From Pannonibacter phragmitetus DSM 14782 (lineage in GTDB: Bacteria; Pseudomonadota; Alphaproteobacteria; Rhizobiales; Stappiaceae): 64,000 nt of DNA. The DNA is taken from contig NZ_KB908219.1 in NCBI RefSeq assembly GCF_000382365.1, positions 62,001 through 126,000 of the forward strand. The letters run 5' to 3'. A program made the position numbers and the translations under genes. The notes under the pieces were generated by a model. It was not told where the DNA came from. It made no database searches and saw only the letters and a program-made list of their open reading frames with translations. Position 1 is the first letter of the stretch. Each line of letters starts with the position of its first letter. Shown in pieces: positions 8,745 to 18,059 of the stretch.

Positions 8745-10418
8745 ATGGCGAAAGTGGAGGAATGGGTTGCGGCTTTCAGGCCCCGCCCGCTGCATGAATA
8801 TCTGGAGGAGACCGTTGCATCCTACGGCAAGACCGTGGCTGCAGACTTCCTTGGAAAGACCTGGACCTATGGCGAACTTGGCGCATTGGTGAACCGTGTT
8901 GCCGCAGGTTTGCAGGCACTGGGGGTCAGCAAGGGGACGAAGGTTGGCCTGTGCCTGCCCAACACGCCTTACTACACCATCTTCTACTTCGCGCTGATGA
9001 AGGCCGGTGCCACGGTCGTGAACTTCAATCCGCTTTATGTGGAGCGCGAGATCGCCTTTCAGGCGCGCGATGCGGAAGTGCGCATCATGGTCACGCTCGA
9101 CCTCAAGGTCATCTATGACAAGGTTGAGGCGGTGCGCCGCGACGGTATTCTGGACAGGATCATCGTCTGCCCGATGGCGGATATCCTGCCTGCGGTGAAG
9201 CGGGCGCTCTTCACCCTGTTCAAGGGCAAGGACCGGGCCCCGTGGAAGGCTGACACGGGTCATGTGCCCTATGCAGCGCTCCTCAACCGCGGTGCCAGCC
9301 CGGTGCCGGTCGCCATTGATCCGGTGGAGGATGTCGCAGTCCTGCAATACACCGGCGGCACCACCGGCGTGCCCAAGGGCGCGATGCTGACGCATGCGAA
9401 CCTCTCCGCCAACATCGAGCAGATGAAGGACATCTTCCACGCGGCGGAAAAGGGCAAGGAGCGGATGCTCTGTGTCATTCCGTTCTTCCATGTCTTTGCC
9501 ATGACCGTGGCGCAGAACCTTGCCGTCGTGCTGGCCGCGCAGATGGTTCTGATGCCGCGCTTCGACATGAAGCTGCTGCTGGATACTATCAAGCGCACGC
9601 GCCCGACGCTGTTCCCGGGCGTCCCGACGATCTACACGGCAATCAACAATTCGCCGCTCACCGTCTCCTATGACCTGACCAGCGTGAAGCTGTGCATCTC
9701 CGGCGGCGCGCCGCTGCCGGTCGAAGTGAAGGAGAAGTTCGAGACGATCACCGGCTGCATTCTCGTGGAAGGCTACGGCCTGACGGAAACCTCGCCGGTT
9801 GCTTCGGTCAATCCGCTGGACGAGCGCCGCCGTGCCGGTTCCATCGGTCAGCTGGCGCCGGGCACCATCGCTGAATTCCGTGCATTGGATGACCCAAGCC
9901 GCACGGTGCCGCAGGGTGAAAAGGGCGAACTGGTGATCAAGGGGCCGCAGGTGATGAAGGGCTACTGGAAGCGGCCCGAGGAAACCGCGCGCACGATAGA
10001 GGATGGCTTCCTCCATACCGGTGATGTCGGCTATGTGGATAAGGACGGCTTCATCTATCTGGTGGACCGGATCAAGGACCTCATCCTCTGCTCGGGGTAC
10101 AACGTCTATCCGCGCGTGATCGAGGAAGCCCTGTATCAGCACGCAGGTGTTGAAGAGGCCATCGTGATCGCGGTTCCCGATGAGTACCGGGGGCAGGCGC
10201 CCAAGGCTTTCGTCAAGCTGCGGGCCGGTGCCACGGTCACGCAGGAAGAAATGCGCGCTTTCCTCAAGGATCACCTCTCTGCCATTGAGCTGCCGCGCGA
10301 GATCGAGTTCCGCGATGCGCTGCCCAAGACCATGGTGGGCAAGCTGTCCAAGAAGGAACTGGTCGAGGAAGAAGCTGCCAAGCGGGCTGCGGCTGCTGCC
10401 AATCAGCCGGCCGCCTGA
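8745..10418 (+). CDS. fadD: Long-chain fatty-acid--CoA ligase
   Basis: Activates fatty acids to acyl-CoA with ATP at the inner face of the membrane (ANL superfamily), 557 residues, the usual FadD length. Visible motifs: AMP-binding P-loop YTGGTTGVPKGAMLTHANL (about 202-220), the VEGYGLTETSP motif, and the FACS region LHTGDVGYVDKDGFIYLVDR followed by IKDLILCSGYNVYPRVIEE. A C-terminal Lys-rich MVGKLSKKELVEEE supplies the catalytic lysine region. Start at 8745 was chosen because of GGAG and family length; 8688 would place the start inside the leader hairpins. A FadL-type porin gene lies 9 kb downstream. Confidence 0.9.
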   Translation: MAKVEEWVAAFRPRPLHEYLEETVASYGKTVAADFLGKTWTYGELGALVNRVAAGLQALGVSKGTKVGLCLPNTPYYTIFYFALMKAGATVVNFNPLYVEREIAFQARDAEVRIMVTLDLKVIYDKVEAVRRDGILDRIIVCPMADILPAVKRALFTLFKGKDRAPWKADTGHVPYAALLNRGASPVPVAIDPVEDVAVLQYTGGTTGVPKGAMLTHANLSANIEQMKDIFHAAEKGKERMLCVIPFFHVFAMTVAQNLAVVLAAQMVLMPRFDMKLLLDTIKRTRPTLFPGVPTIYTAINNSPLTVSYDLTSVKLCISGGAPLPVEVKEKFETITGCILVEGYGLTETSPVASVNPLDERRRAGSIGQLAPGTIAEFRALDDPSRTVPQGEKGELVIKGPQVMKGYWKRPEETARTIEDGFLHTGDVGYVDKDGFIYLVDRIKDLILCSGYNVYPRVIEEALYQHAGVEEAIVIAVPDEYRGQAPKAFVKLRAGATVTQEEMRAFLKDHLSAIELPREIEFRDALPKTMVGKLSKKELVEEEAAKRAAAAANQPAA

Positions 10419-10437
10419 CGCCTGACCCTGATCCCGA

Positions 10438-10474
10438 CAAGGGGCCCGCCGGATACCACCGGCGGGCCCCTTGT
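10438..10474 (+). terminator. Intrinsic terminator after fadD
   Basis: Very stable hairpin: 14-bp arms AAGGGGCCCGCCGG / CCGGCGGGCCCCTT with a short loop, followed by TTGTCATT. It closes the fadD transcription unit. Confidence 0.75.
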
Positions 10475-10641
10475 CATTCCTGCGGATATGAGGATCGGGC
10501 GTCTTGCCTCTAATTCGGGGTTGACGTTTCACGGTCCGGCACAACATTCTTGTCTGACAAAACAAGCTTCGCAGCCCCTTCAGGCCAATCCCCACGCGCC
10601 GCATGGCTGCATCAGCCCATAACAATCGAGGCCGTTTCCAG

Positions 10642-12945
10642 ATGAACCAGATGACGCCGAAGAAATTCGGGATCGGTGCCCCGGTCCGCCGCAAGGAAGA
10701 TCCTGCCCTGATCACCGGCACAGGCCGCTACACGGATGACTTCGCCCCCGAAGGCACGCTGCATGCCTATGTGCTGCGCTCCGCCATGGCGCATGCCCGG
10801 ATTTCCGTCTCTGGTCTTGATGAGGCCCGCGCCCATCCGGGCGTGGCGATGGTGCTGACCGGGGCTGACCTTGACGGCATGAAGCCGATGCCGGTGAAGG
10901 CGGTGATGAAGCAGCTGGACGGCACCATGCACTGGTGCCCGGTGCGGCCAGTGCTCTGCACGGATACAGTCCGCCACGTGGGCGATGCCATTGCCTTTGT
11001 GGTGGCTGACAGCGTCAATGCGGCAAAGTCTGCGGCGGAACTGATCGAGGTGGACTATGAGCCGCTCGATGTGATCGTCGATATCGAGGAAGCCGCTCAG
11101 GACGGGGCAACGCTCGTCTGGCCGGAGCATGGCACCAACAAGGCGTTCCGCCTCGGCCATGGTGACGAGGCAAAGACCGAAGAGGCCTTCCGCAAGGCTT
11201 CGCATGTCACCTCCATCCGTCTCGTCAACAACCGGCTCGTGGCCAATTACATGGAGCCGCGTGCCTGCCTTGCCGAATATGATGCAGATACAGGCCGCTA
11301 CACGCTGACTGCGGGCACGCAGGGCGGCCATGGCCAGCGGGACATCATCGCCAAGGATATCCTCGGCATCGATCCGGCACGGCTGCGTATCATCACACCG
11401 GAAGTGGGCGGCGGCTTCGGCACCAAGATGTTCGTCTACCGGGAATATCCGCTGTGCCTGTTTGCCGCAGAAAAGCTGCGCCGTCCGGTGAAATGGACCG
11501 GCGACCGCATGGACCACTTCGTCACCGACGCGCACGGCCGTGACAACATCACCACCGCAGATCTGGCGCTGGATGCCGATGGCCGCATCCTTGGCCTGCG
11601 CATCCATGTGCTGGCGGCCATGGGCGCCTATCTGCACCAGTATGGCCCGTTCATCCCCTTTGTCGGCACCTCCATGTCCACGGGGCTCTATGATGTGCCG
11701 GCGCTGTTCGTGACGGCGACGGGCGTCTACACCCACACAGTGCCGACCGATGCCTATCGCGGCGCGGGGCGTCCGGAAGCGGCCTATCTGATCGAACGGC
11801 TGATCGAGAAGGCGGGGCTTGAAACAGGACTTGGTACGGCGGAAATCCGCCGCCGCAATTTCGTGCCTTCCAGCGCGCTGCCCTACACCACGGCGACGGG
11901 CCGGATGTATGACACCGGCGACTTCGCCGGGCACATGGAAAAGGCGCTTGAGGTGGCGGACTGGAACGGTTTTGCCGCCCGTCAGGCCGCGAGCGCGGCG
12001 CGTGGCAAGTACCGTGGCATCGGTCTTTGCAGCTACATCGAGGCCTGCGCCTTCCCCGGCGGGGAAGAGGCGACCGTGGAACTCAACGGCAATGGCACAG
12101 TGACGCTGCTGATAGGCACCCAGACCAACGGCCAGGGCCATGCCACCGCCTATTCGCAGGTGATCGCGGAACAGCTTGGGCTTGATATCGGGCAGATCGA
12201 GGTGATCCAGGGTGATACGGACCGGGTGCGCAAGGGCGGCGGCACGGGTGGCTCCCGCTCCATTCCGCTCGGCCTGCCGTCGGTGCTTGAAGCCTCGAAG
12301 AGCCTTGTCCGCAAGATCAAGGAAAAGGCGGCCGATCAGCTGGAAACCGGCATTGATGATCTGGAACTGGTGGATGGAGAGGTCCGGGTCGTCGGCACCG
12401 ACCGTTCCGTTTCGCTGGCCGCCGTCGCCGCTGCAGCGGGTGAAAAGCTGGCCGGTCAGGAAGAGGTGAAGCAGGCCGAAGCCACCTATCCCAACGGCAC
12501 GCATGTCTGCGAGCTGGAAGTGGACCCGGAAACGGGCGATGTGGAGCTGCTGAACTACACCATCGTTGACGATTTCGGCGTCACGGTGAACCCGGTGCTG
12601 CTCGCCGGTCAGGTCATCGGCGGCACGGTGCAGGCGATCAGTCAGGCCCTGTGCGAGGAAACGGTGTTCGATGCGGACGGCCAGCTGCTGACCGCCTCGC
12701 TGCTCGATTACCGCCTGATCCGGGCATCCGATCTGCCGGATATCCATTTCGAGACGAAGAACGTGCCCTCCACCACCAACGCGCTGGGCATCAAGGGCGC
12801 TGGCGAGGCGGGCACCATCGGCGGCTGCGCGGCCGTGATGAATGCCCTGCAGATGGCGCTGCGCGATGTGGCAGGGGTGGAGCATATCGACATGCCCGCC
12901 ACCCCGCACCGGGTCTGGCAGGCCATTCAGGCCGCCCGCGCCTGA
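10642..12945 (+). CDS. Xanthine/CO dehydrogenase-type molybdopterin subunit (form II CoxL-like)
   Basis: Large molybdenum-cofactor subunit of the xanthine dehydrogenase/aldehyde oxidase family, 767 residues. It opens with IGAPVRRKEDPALITGTGRYTDDF, has GGGFGTKMFVYREYPL at about 260, and the active-site loop reads AYRGAGRPEAA, i.e. AYRGAGR, the form II signature, not the AYRCSFR of true CO dehydrogenase. QTNGQGHATAYSQ and IKGAGEAGTIGGCAAVMNAL are further cofactor-binding segments. Start at 10642 (MNQMTPKKFG) matches the family; an upstream ATG at 10603 is possible. No FAD (CoxM) or 2Fe-2S (CoxS) genes are adjacent, so partner and substrate are unknown. Confidence 0.88.
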   Translation: MNQMTPKKFGIGAPVRRKEDPALITGTGRYTDDFAPEGTLHAYVLRSAMAHARISVSGLDEARAHPGVAMVLTGADLDGMKPMPVKAVMKQLDGTMHWCPVRPVLCTDTVRHVGDAIAFVVADSVNAAKSAAELIEVDYEPLDVIVDIEEAAQDGATLVWPEHGTNKAFRLGHGDEAKTEEAFRKASHVTSIRLVNNRLVANYMEPRACLAEYDADTGRYTLTAGTQGGHGQRDIIAKDILGIDPARLRIITPEVGGGFGTKMFVYREYPLCLFAAEKLRRPVKWTGDRMDHFVTDAHGRDNITTADLALDADGRILGLRIHVLAAMGAYLHQYGPFIPFVGTSMSTGLYDVPALFVTATGVYTHTVPTDAYRGAGRPEAAYLIERLIEKAGLETGLGTAEIRRRNFVPSSALPYTTATGRMYDTGDFAGHMEKALEVADWNGFAARQAASAARGKYRGIGLCSYIEACAFPGGEEATVELNGNGTVTLLIGTQTNGQGHATAYSQVIAEQLGLDIGQIEVIQGDTDRVRKGGGTGGSRSIPLGLPSVLEASKSLVRKIKEKAADQLETGIDDLELVDGEVRVVGTDRSVSLAAVAAAAGEKLAGQEEVKQAEATYPNGTHVCELEVDPETGDVELLNYTIVDDFGVTVNPVLLAGQVIGGTVQAISQALCEETVFDADGQLLTASLLDYRLIRASDLPDIHFETKNVPSTTNALGIKGAGEAGTIGGCAAVMNALQMALRDVAGVEHIDMPATPHRVWQAIQAARA

Positions 12946-13215
12946 GAGCACAATTCGAAACCGGGCAGCGCAGGTGACTGCGCTGTCCCCTCATCGGGAC
13001 CATCGCCGGTTGCCTCTCCCGCCCGGCAGCGTAAAATTCTGTAAGCTGCGGCAATATGGTCTGGAATTTCGAGACCGGTTTGCTACCCTTGTATACAGTA
13101 ACATGCATGGTGCGCACGGCGAAGTTGCCACGGCACCCGCAGATTTGAGATGAGGCTCGGGACCGGCGCCCTGCCTCTTCATGCCCGCCCCGGCGCCGGA
13201 CCTTTGGACGATCAT

Positions 13216-14262
13216 ATGGCCATGAGGGATTCGAACGCTCCTGACGAGGGCGAGGCGGAGAGCCGCATATTGGCTTCCGGAGAGGGGGCTTCCGTTCCGC
13301 CGCAAGCCGCAGTGCTGACGTCACAAAGGCCCGTCCTGGGCATTGCGCTGAAGCTGTGCTCCACCTTCACCTTCGCCTGCATGGCGGTGGCCCTGAAGAT
13401 CACCACAGAAAGCGTGCCGATCGGCGAGATCGTCTTTGCCCGCAATTTCTTCGGCATGTTTCCGGTGCTGCTGCTCGTGGCGCTGCGCGGTGAGCTGACC
13501 AGTTCCCTTCACACCCGCCAGCCCATGGGCCATGTCGGCCGTGCCATCGCAGGCATTGCGGCCATGCTGTTTGCCTTCACCTCGCTGAAGTATCTGCCGA
13601 TCGCCGACTCGACCGCCATCGGCTTTGCCGCGCCGCTGTTTACGGTTGTTCTCGCCTTTTTCTTCCTTGGCGAGACGGTGCGTATCTACCGCTGGACGGC
13701 GGTCATCATCGGGTTCCTCGGCATCGTTGTCATCCTGTCCCCGCATATGGGCGGCACGGAAATGAGCGGGGATGCCTGGTTCGGCGCGGCAGCTGCGGCG
13801 GCAGGCGCCTTCTGCACGGCCATGGCGATGATCTTCGTGCGCAAGCTCTGCGAGACCGAGCGCACCAGCACCATTGTCATCTGGTTCTCCGGCTGCGCCT
13901 CGCTGATCTCGCTGGCAACCATTCCGTTCGGCTGGATCTTTACCGATTTCGCCTGGGTCATTCCGGATGCGAAAACGGCAGCCTTGCTCGTCTTCGTCGG
14001 GCTTGCGGGTGGCGTCGGCCAGATCGTCATGACCGAGAGCTACCGTTATGCGGATGCCTCCACCATCGCGCCCTTCGACTATGCCAACCTGCTGTGGGCG
14101 GTGCTGCTCAGCTGGGCGATCTTTGGCGACATTCCGGTGTGGCAGGTCGTTGCCGGTGCGCTGATCGTGGTTGCGGCAGGCCTCTTCGTCATCTACCGCG
14201 AACGGGCGCTGGGCAAGGACGACAGCCGGGCGCGCAAGGCCTCCTCGCCGCTGCGGCCCTGA
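13216..14262 (+). CDS. DMT-superfamily (EamA) transporter
   Basis: Inner-membrane drug/metabolite transporter of two EamA repeats, about 348 residues with about ten hydrophobic helices after a charged N-terminus of roughly 40 residues. Typical features are FARNFFGMFPVLLLVAL in repeat one, LKYLPIADSTAIGFAAPLFTVVLAFFFLGE at the end of repeat one, and SYRYADASTIAPFDYANLLWAVLLSWAIFGDIP in repeat two. The start is uncertain: ATGs at 13216 and 13222 are possible and none has a strong Shine-Dalgarno. Substrate cannot be inferred. It converges on the AsnC-like gene. Confidence 0.85.
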   Translation: MAMRDSNAPDEGEAESRILASGEGASVPPQAAVLTSQRPVLGIALKLCSTFTFACMAVALKITTESVPIGEIVFARNFFGMFPVLLLVALRGELTSSLHTRQPMGHVGRAIAGIAAMLFAFTSLKYLPIADSTAIGFAAPLFTVVLAFFFLGETVRIYRWTAVIIGFLGIVVILSPHMGGTEMSGDAWFGAAAAAAGAFCTAMAMIFVRKLCETERTSTIVIWFSGCASLISLATIPFGWIFTDFAWVIPDAKTAALLVFVGLAGGVGQIVMTESYRYADASTIAPFDYANLLWAVLLSWAIFGDIPVWQVVAGALIVVAAGLFVIYRERALGKDDSRARKASSPLRP

Positions 14263-14267
14263 CCCAA

Positions 14268-14303
14268 AGCCTGCGCCCCGGCTTTCATCGCCCGGCGCAG
14301 GCT
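14268..14303. terminator. Bidirectional stem-loop between convergent genes
   Basis: Perfect 10-bp stem AGCCTGCGCC / GGCGCAGGCT with a 16-nt loop, lying between the DMT transporter stop and the AsnC-like stop. Confidence 0.55.
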
Positions 14304-14313
14304 GAATAGTGTC

Positions 14314-14550
14314 TCAGAATGCCTTGAAGGTGATGATGGTGCGGGTGTCGCGGATGCCTTCGAGGCAATGCAGCTTCTCGTTGACGAAGTGGCCGATGTC
14401 CTCGCCATCCTCGATATAGACCTTCACCAGCAGGTCATAGTCGCCGCTCGTGGAGTAGATTTCCGACGCGATCTCGGCATCCGCAATGGCATTGGCGACC
14501 TTGTAGGTCTCGCCGAGGTGGCATTTGATCATGATGAAGAAGGGCTTCAT
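14314..14550 (-). CDS. Stand-alone Lrp/AsnC ligand-binding (RAM) domain protein
   Basis: 78 residues that consist only of the C-terminal effector-binding domain of Lrp/AsnC regulators: MIKCHLGETYKVANAIADAE, STSGDYDLLVKVYIED and the closing TIITFKAF. There is no DNA-binding helix-turn-helix, and no room for one before the start. Such proteins form oligomers that bind amino acids and may act through other Lrp-family members. The TPP-regulated operon lies behind it, divergently. Confidence 0.85.
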   Translation of the reverse strand: MKPFFIMIKCHLGETYKVANAIADAEIASEIYSTSGDYDLLVKVYIEDGEDIGHFVNEKLHCLEGIRDTRTIITFKAF

Positions 14551-14678
14551 GGCGTGCTCCTGAGGGCTGTCCTGTCAAAGGACATGGCCGATCCGCCGCC
14601 GTCAGTCAATCGCTGCGCTCTCTTGCCGCCGCCAGAGCATGCTTGCCAAGCCGGACCGGGCTTGGTAGCTCTTTGCCG

Positions 14679-14772
14679 TCTCATGGGGGTGCCCGCCGGA
14701 TGCGCCGGGCTGAGAGGCGATGGTGCCAACTCCTTGAACCTGATCCGGCTTGTACCGGCGGAGGGATTTGGG
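14679..14772 (+). promoter_or_regulatory. TPP riboswitch (THI element)
   Basis: Contains the hallmark blocks in order: GGGGGTGCCCGCC, GGGCTGAGAGG, then CCTTGAACCTGATCCGG and TACCGGCGGAGGGA. The closing stem pairs TCTCA at the 5' side with TGGGA before the start codon. The conserved 3' block GGAGGGA is the only Shine-Dalgarno for thiM and ends a few bases before its ATG at 14773, so TPP binding is expected to block translation initiation directly. Confidence 0.93.
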
Positions 14773-15579
14773 ATGATGAGCGGTCAAACGGCACGCGGCG
14801 CAGCGGATGCTGCTGCCAGTTCTCACATCACTGCAGATCAGCTGGCTTTGCGCACGGCGGAGGTGCTGGAGAAGATCCGCGCGTCCGCGCCCCGTGTGCA
14901 TTGCCTGACGAATGCGGTGGCGCAGGCCTTCACTGCCAATGTGCTGCTGGCGCTGGGCGCCATTCCGTCCATGACGATTTCGCCGGAAGAGGTGCACTTC
15001 TTCACGGCTTCTGCGCAGGCGTTGCTCGTCAACCTCGGCACGCTGGACGAAGCGCGCAAGGAGGCTGCAAACCGCGCCATCAGCATTGCCGCAGGCGAGG
15101 GCAAGCCCTGGGTGCTGGATCCCGTCTTTGCCGACCGTTCTCCGCCGCGCCTGACCGAGGCCCGGCGCCTGCTGGCGCTGAAGCCTTCCTTGCTGAAGAT
15201 CAACGCCGGGGAGCTTGCAGCTCTTGGCGGCGGGGCGTCCGTTCTGGAACTTTCCCGCCAGCTGGGGCTTCCCGTTGCAATGACCGGTGCCGTGGATGAC
15301 ATCAGCAGTGGCACGCAGAGCCTGCACCTTGCCAATGGCCATCCGCTGATGGGCAAGGTGACGGCGACCGGATGTGCTGCCGGGGCGGTGGCTGCGGCTG
15401 CGCTTGCCGTGGAGCCGGACCCGGTGGTGGCTGCGGCTGCGGCGCTGTCCATCATGGCGATTGCCGGAGAAAGGGCTGCCGTAGGGGCCGCCGGCCCGGG
15501 CAGCTTCGTCCCGGCATTCCTTGATGCCCTTTACGGGCTTGATGCGCCGCAGATTGGCGCGCACCTGCGGCTCGCCTGA
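14773..15579 (+). CDS. thiM: Hydroxyethylthiazole kinase
   Basis: Phosphorylates 4-methyl-5-(2-hydroxyethyl)thiazole for thiamin salvage. The 268-residue product has [26 protein letters not shown] (about 47-72), [14 protein letters not shown] and the C-terminal [18 protein letters not shown] with the catalytic cysteine region. A second ATG at 14776 is equally possible. The gene is the first under the TPP riboswitch; thiD follows after 30 nt. A thiE gene, often next in such operons, is absent from the window. Confidence 0.93.
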   Translation: MMSGQTARGAADAAASSHITADQLALRTAEVLEKIRASAPRVHCLTNAVAQAFTANVLLALGAIPSMTISPEEVHFFTASAQALLVNLGTLDEARKEAANRAISIAAGEGKPWVLDPVFADRSPPRLTEARRLLALKPSLLKINAGELAALGGGASVLELSRQLGLPVAMTGAVDDISSGTQSLHLANGHPLMGKVTATGCAAGAVAAAALAVEPDPVVAAAAALSIMAIAGERAAVGAAGPGSFVPAFLDALYGLDAPQIGAHLRLA

Positions 15580-15609
15580 GCTGCTGCCAGCCTGATTTCA
15601 GGAGGAACC

Positions 15610-16428
15610 ATGACTGCCATTGCCCTGACCATCGCAGGCTCGGATTCCGGCGGTGGAGCCGGTATCCAGGCCGATCTCAAGACCTTCTCGGCGCTCGGTG
15701 TCTATGGCGCCAGCGTGCTGAGCGCACTGACGGCACAGAACACCCTTGGCGTCAGCGCCATTCATGACATTCCCCCTGCCTTCGTGCGGGCGCAGTTGGA
15801 TGCGGTGCTGTCCGATCTCAAGGTCAATGCCATCAAGATCGGCATGCTGTCGCGCCCGGATGTAATTCGCACTGTTGCCGAAGGGCTGGATGCGCATGAG
15901 GCGTCCAATGTGGTGCTGGACCCGGTAATGGTCGCAGCCTCCGGGGATCCGCTGCTGGTGCCGGAAGCGGTCTCCGTGCTGATTGCGGAGCTGCTGCCGC
16001 GCGCGCAGCTGATCACGCCGAACCTGCCGGAAGCTGCCCGCATGCTGAATACGGAAATCGCACAGGGGCGGGAGGCCATGCGCGCTCAGGCGCAGGCGCT
16101 GCTGGATCTGGGCGCCAGGGCCGTGCTGCTGAAGGGCGGCCACGGGGAGGGGCCGGAGAGCGAGGACCTGCTGCTGACCCGCGACGGACGCGAACAGTGG
16201 TTCACCGCCCCCCGCCACGCCACGCGCAACAGCCACGGCACCGGCTGCACCCTGTCCTCCGCCATCGCGGCGGGCCTTGCCAAAGGGCTTTCGCTGCCGG
16301 ATGCGGTTGCCGGAGCGAAGCTCTATGTGACCCATGCCATCCGCGCGGCCGATGACCTCAAGATCGGTGAAGGCCATGGGCCGGTGCATCATTTCCACGC
16401 GCTCTGGGAGACAAGTCATGTCAGCTGA
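15610..16428 (+). CDS. thiD: Hydroxymethylpyrimidine/phosphomethylpyrimidine kinase
   Basis: Two-step kinase making HMP-PP for thiamin synthesis (ribokinase fold), 272 residues. Visible motifs are the N-terminal [41 protein letters not shown], and the catalytic/anion-hole motif [21 protein letters not shown] strong AGGAGG precedes the ATG. The last 11 nt overlap the start of the TRAP binding-protein gene, so the three genes form one TPP-controlled unit. Confidence 0.95.
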   Translation: MTAIALTIAGSDSGGGAGIQADLKTFSALGVYGASVLSALTAQNTLGVSAIHDIPPAFVRAQLDAVLSDLKVNAIKIGMLSRPDVIRTVAEGLDAHEASNVVLDPVMVAASGDPLLVPEAVSVLIAELLPRAQLITPNLPEAARMLNTEIAQGREAMRAQAQALLDLGARAVLLKGGHGEGPESEDLLLTRDGREQWFTAPRHATRNSHGTGCTLSSAIAAGLAKGLSLPDAVAGAKLYVTHAIRAADDLKIGEGHGPVHHFHALWETSHVS

Positions 16429-17527
16429 GATCAAGCCCTCCGCCTCGCGCCGTCAGGCCCTCAAGCTGGGGGCCGCGAGCGTGGCATCCTTGCTGGCATC
16501 ACCCGCGATTGCCAACACCGGCGATGCCGTTATCGAATGGAAGATGGTGACCTCCTGGCAGAAGAACCTGCCGGGCCCGGGCACGACCGCCCAGACGATC
16601 TGCGACCGGATCGAGAAAATGTCGGGTGGGCGGATGCGGGTGCGGCTGTTTGCGGCCGGCGAGCTGGTGCCGCCGCTCGGTGTGTTCGATGCCGTGTCAG
16701 CCGGTACGGCACAGGTGGCGCACACGGCCTCCTTCTTCTGGCAGGGCAAGATGCCGGCCGCCGTCTGGTTCACGGCGATTCCCTTCGGTCTTCTGCCGCT
16801 TGAGCACATCACCTGGATCGAGCAGGGCGGCGGGCAGGCGCTGTGGGACGAACTTTACGCCCCGTTCGGCATCAAGCCGGTGATGGCGGGCAACACCGGC
16901 GTGCAGATGGGCGGCTGGTTCCGCAAGGAAATCAATACACTCGATGATCTTGCCGGCCTGAAGATCCGCATGCCTGGATTGGGCGGCGAGGTCATGCGCC
17001 GGCTGGGAGCAACGCCGGTCGCTCTGCCGCCGGGTGAAATCTTCCCGGCGCTGCAGTCCGGCCTCATTGACGCCACCGAGTTTCTGGGGCCCTGGAGCGA
17101 TCAGGCCATGGGCTTCCAGAAGGTGGCCAAGTTCTACTACGCCCCCGGCTTCCACGAGCCGAACGGCACCGGCGAGGCGCTGTTCAACCGGACTGCGCTG
17201 GAAGGGCTGCCGGAGGATCTCAGAACCATCGTTCTGGAGGCCTGCAAGGCCGAGAACGGGCGCTCTCTGGCCGAAAGCGAATGGATGAATGCGGGCAGCC
17301 TTGAGAGCCTGCAGAAGGACGAGGGGGTGCAGCTGCGCTTCTACCCCGAAGATGTGCTGGAAGCGCTGCGCCGCGAAACAGCGGTGGTGCTGGGAGAGCT
17401 TGCGGCCAAGGACGAGCTTACTGCGCGCATCCACGCCAGCTACAGCAAGGCGCTGGCGCGGCTGGCGCCCTGGAGCAGGGTCTCCGTACAGCGGTTCCTT
17501 GCCGCGCGCGATGCTGACAAGGTCTGA
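16418..17527 (+). CDS. TRAP transporter substrate-binding protein (DctP/TakP-like)
   Basis: Periplasmic binding protein of the DctP family, 369 residues. The N-terminus carries a twin-arginine-type signal (SRRQALKLGAASVASLL...SPAIA), then WKMVTSWQKNLPGPGTTAQ, similar to keto-acid-binding TakP-type proteins. LDDLAGLKIRMPGLGGEVMRRLGATPVALPPGEIFPALQSG is the conserved ligand-binding core of the family. It overlaps thiD by 11 nt. No DctQ/DctM membrane genes are adjacent. Its place in a TPP operon suggests a thiamin-precursor role, which is inference. Confidence 0.88.
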   Translation: MSAEIKPSASRRQALKLGAASVASLLASPAIANTGDAVIEWKMVTSWQKNLPGPGTTAQTICDRIEKMSGGRMRVRLFAAGELVPPLGVFDAVSAGTAQVAHTASFFWQGKMPAAVWFTAIPFGLLPLEHITWIEQGGGQALWDELYAPFGIKPVMAGNTGVQMGGWFRKEINTLDDLAGLKIRMPGLGGEVMRRLGATPVALPPGEIFPALQSGLIDATEFLGPWSDQAMGFQKVAKFYYAPGFHEPNGTGEALFNRTALEGLPEDLRTIVLEACKAENGRSLAESEWMNAGSLESLQKDEGVQLRFYPEDVLEALRRETAVVLGELAAKDELTARIHASYSKALARLAPWSRVSVQRFLAARDADKV

Positions 17528-17630
17528 TACCAAGCCTTTCGATGCTGACGCATCACGCCTTCAAAAGGCTCAAGCGCCGCACGGGCTTAACCAATGCTCG
17601 ATGAGTCAGGCTCATCGAGCATTGGTATGA
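17525..17630 (+). repeat. 106-bp palindromic intergenic element, copy A
   Basis: Starts with TGATACCAA on the stop codon of the TRAP gene and ends TTGGTATGA. It contains a 15-bp hairpin (CCAATGCTCGATGAG / CTCATCGAGCATTGG), a GATGC/GCATC hairpin and a conserved middle. Same family as copies at 26705 and 33345; this copy is inverted relative to them. Confidence 0.85.
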
Positions 17631-18059
17631 GGGGCACCTTCCTCATCCGGATCCTGCGCGCAAGAGAGCCTGTTCCGGGCAGGAAGTGGCTCGCATCGGA
17701 CGGATTCAGCCATTTTCTGCCCGGGTGGACGGAGAGAAATGTGACTTTCCTGCAACGCAGGTCGCGAAAACTGGCCAGCGTGAAATTGTGTGATAAATGC
17801 CTATTTTTTAAGCATATCTCTCCTGCTGTTTCTGGCCTGTGTCAATTCGGCCGGAATATGACATATTTTCGACGGTCATGCCCCGCATTCCCTAGGGGAA
17901 TGTGGGGTGGACAGTATATTTGGTGCGCTGCAGTATGTGTGACCGTCATTTCTTCCCGGCATGTTTCCGGATTGAAAGATCTACGAAATTGAAAGATCGT
18001 CTTTCCTGAGGAGCAAAGCTGGCAGGGCTTTGAGAAATGCTTGGGAGGGTTTGAGCAAC
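17631..18059. other. 429-bp non-coding region upstream of the FadL-type gene
   Basis: No credible ORF. The only strong structure is a 12-bp hairpin CCCCGCATTCCC / GGGAATGTGGGG with a 3-nt loop at 17881-17907, about 150 nt before the porin start. The last 150 nt presumably hold the promoter and leader of that gene. Confidence 0.7.

Noticed and set aside
8703-10721. Minus-strand open frame of 672 codons opposite fadD
   Set aside because: Runs across the fadD terminator and the next promoter; no motifs.
10612-12951. Open minus-strand frame of 779 codons exactly opposite the CoxL-like gene
   Set aside because: A GC-rich codon-bias shadow: its His/Arg-rich translation has no family motifs and covers the real gene end to end.
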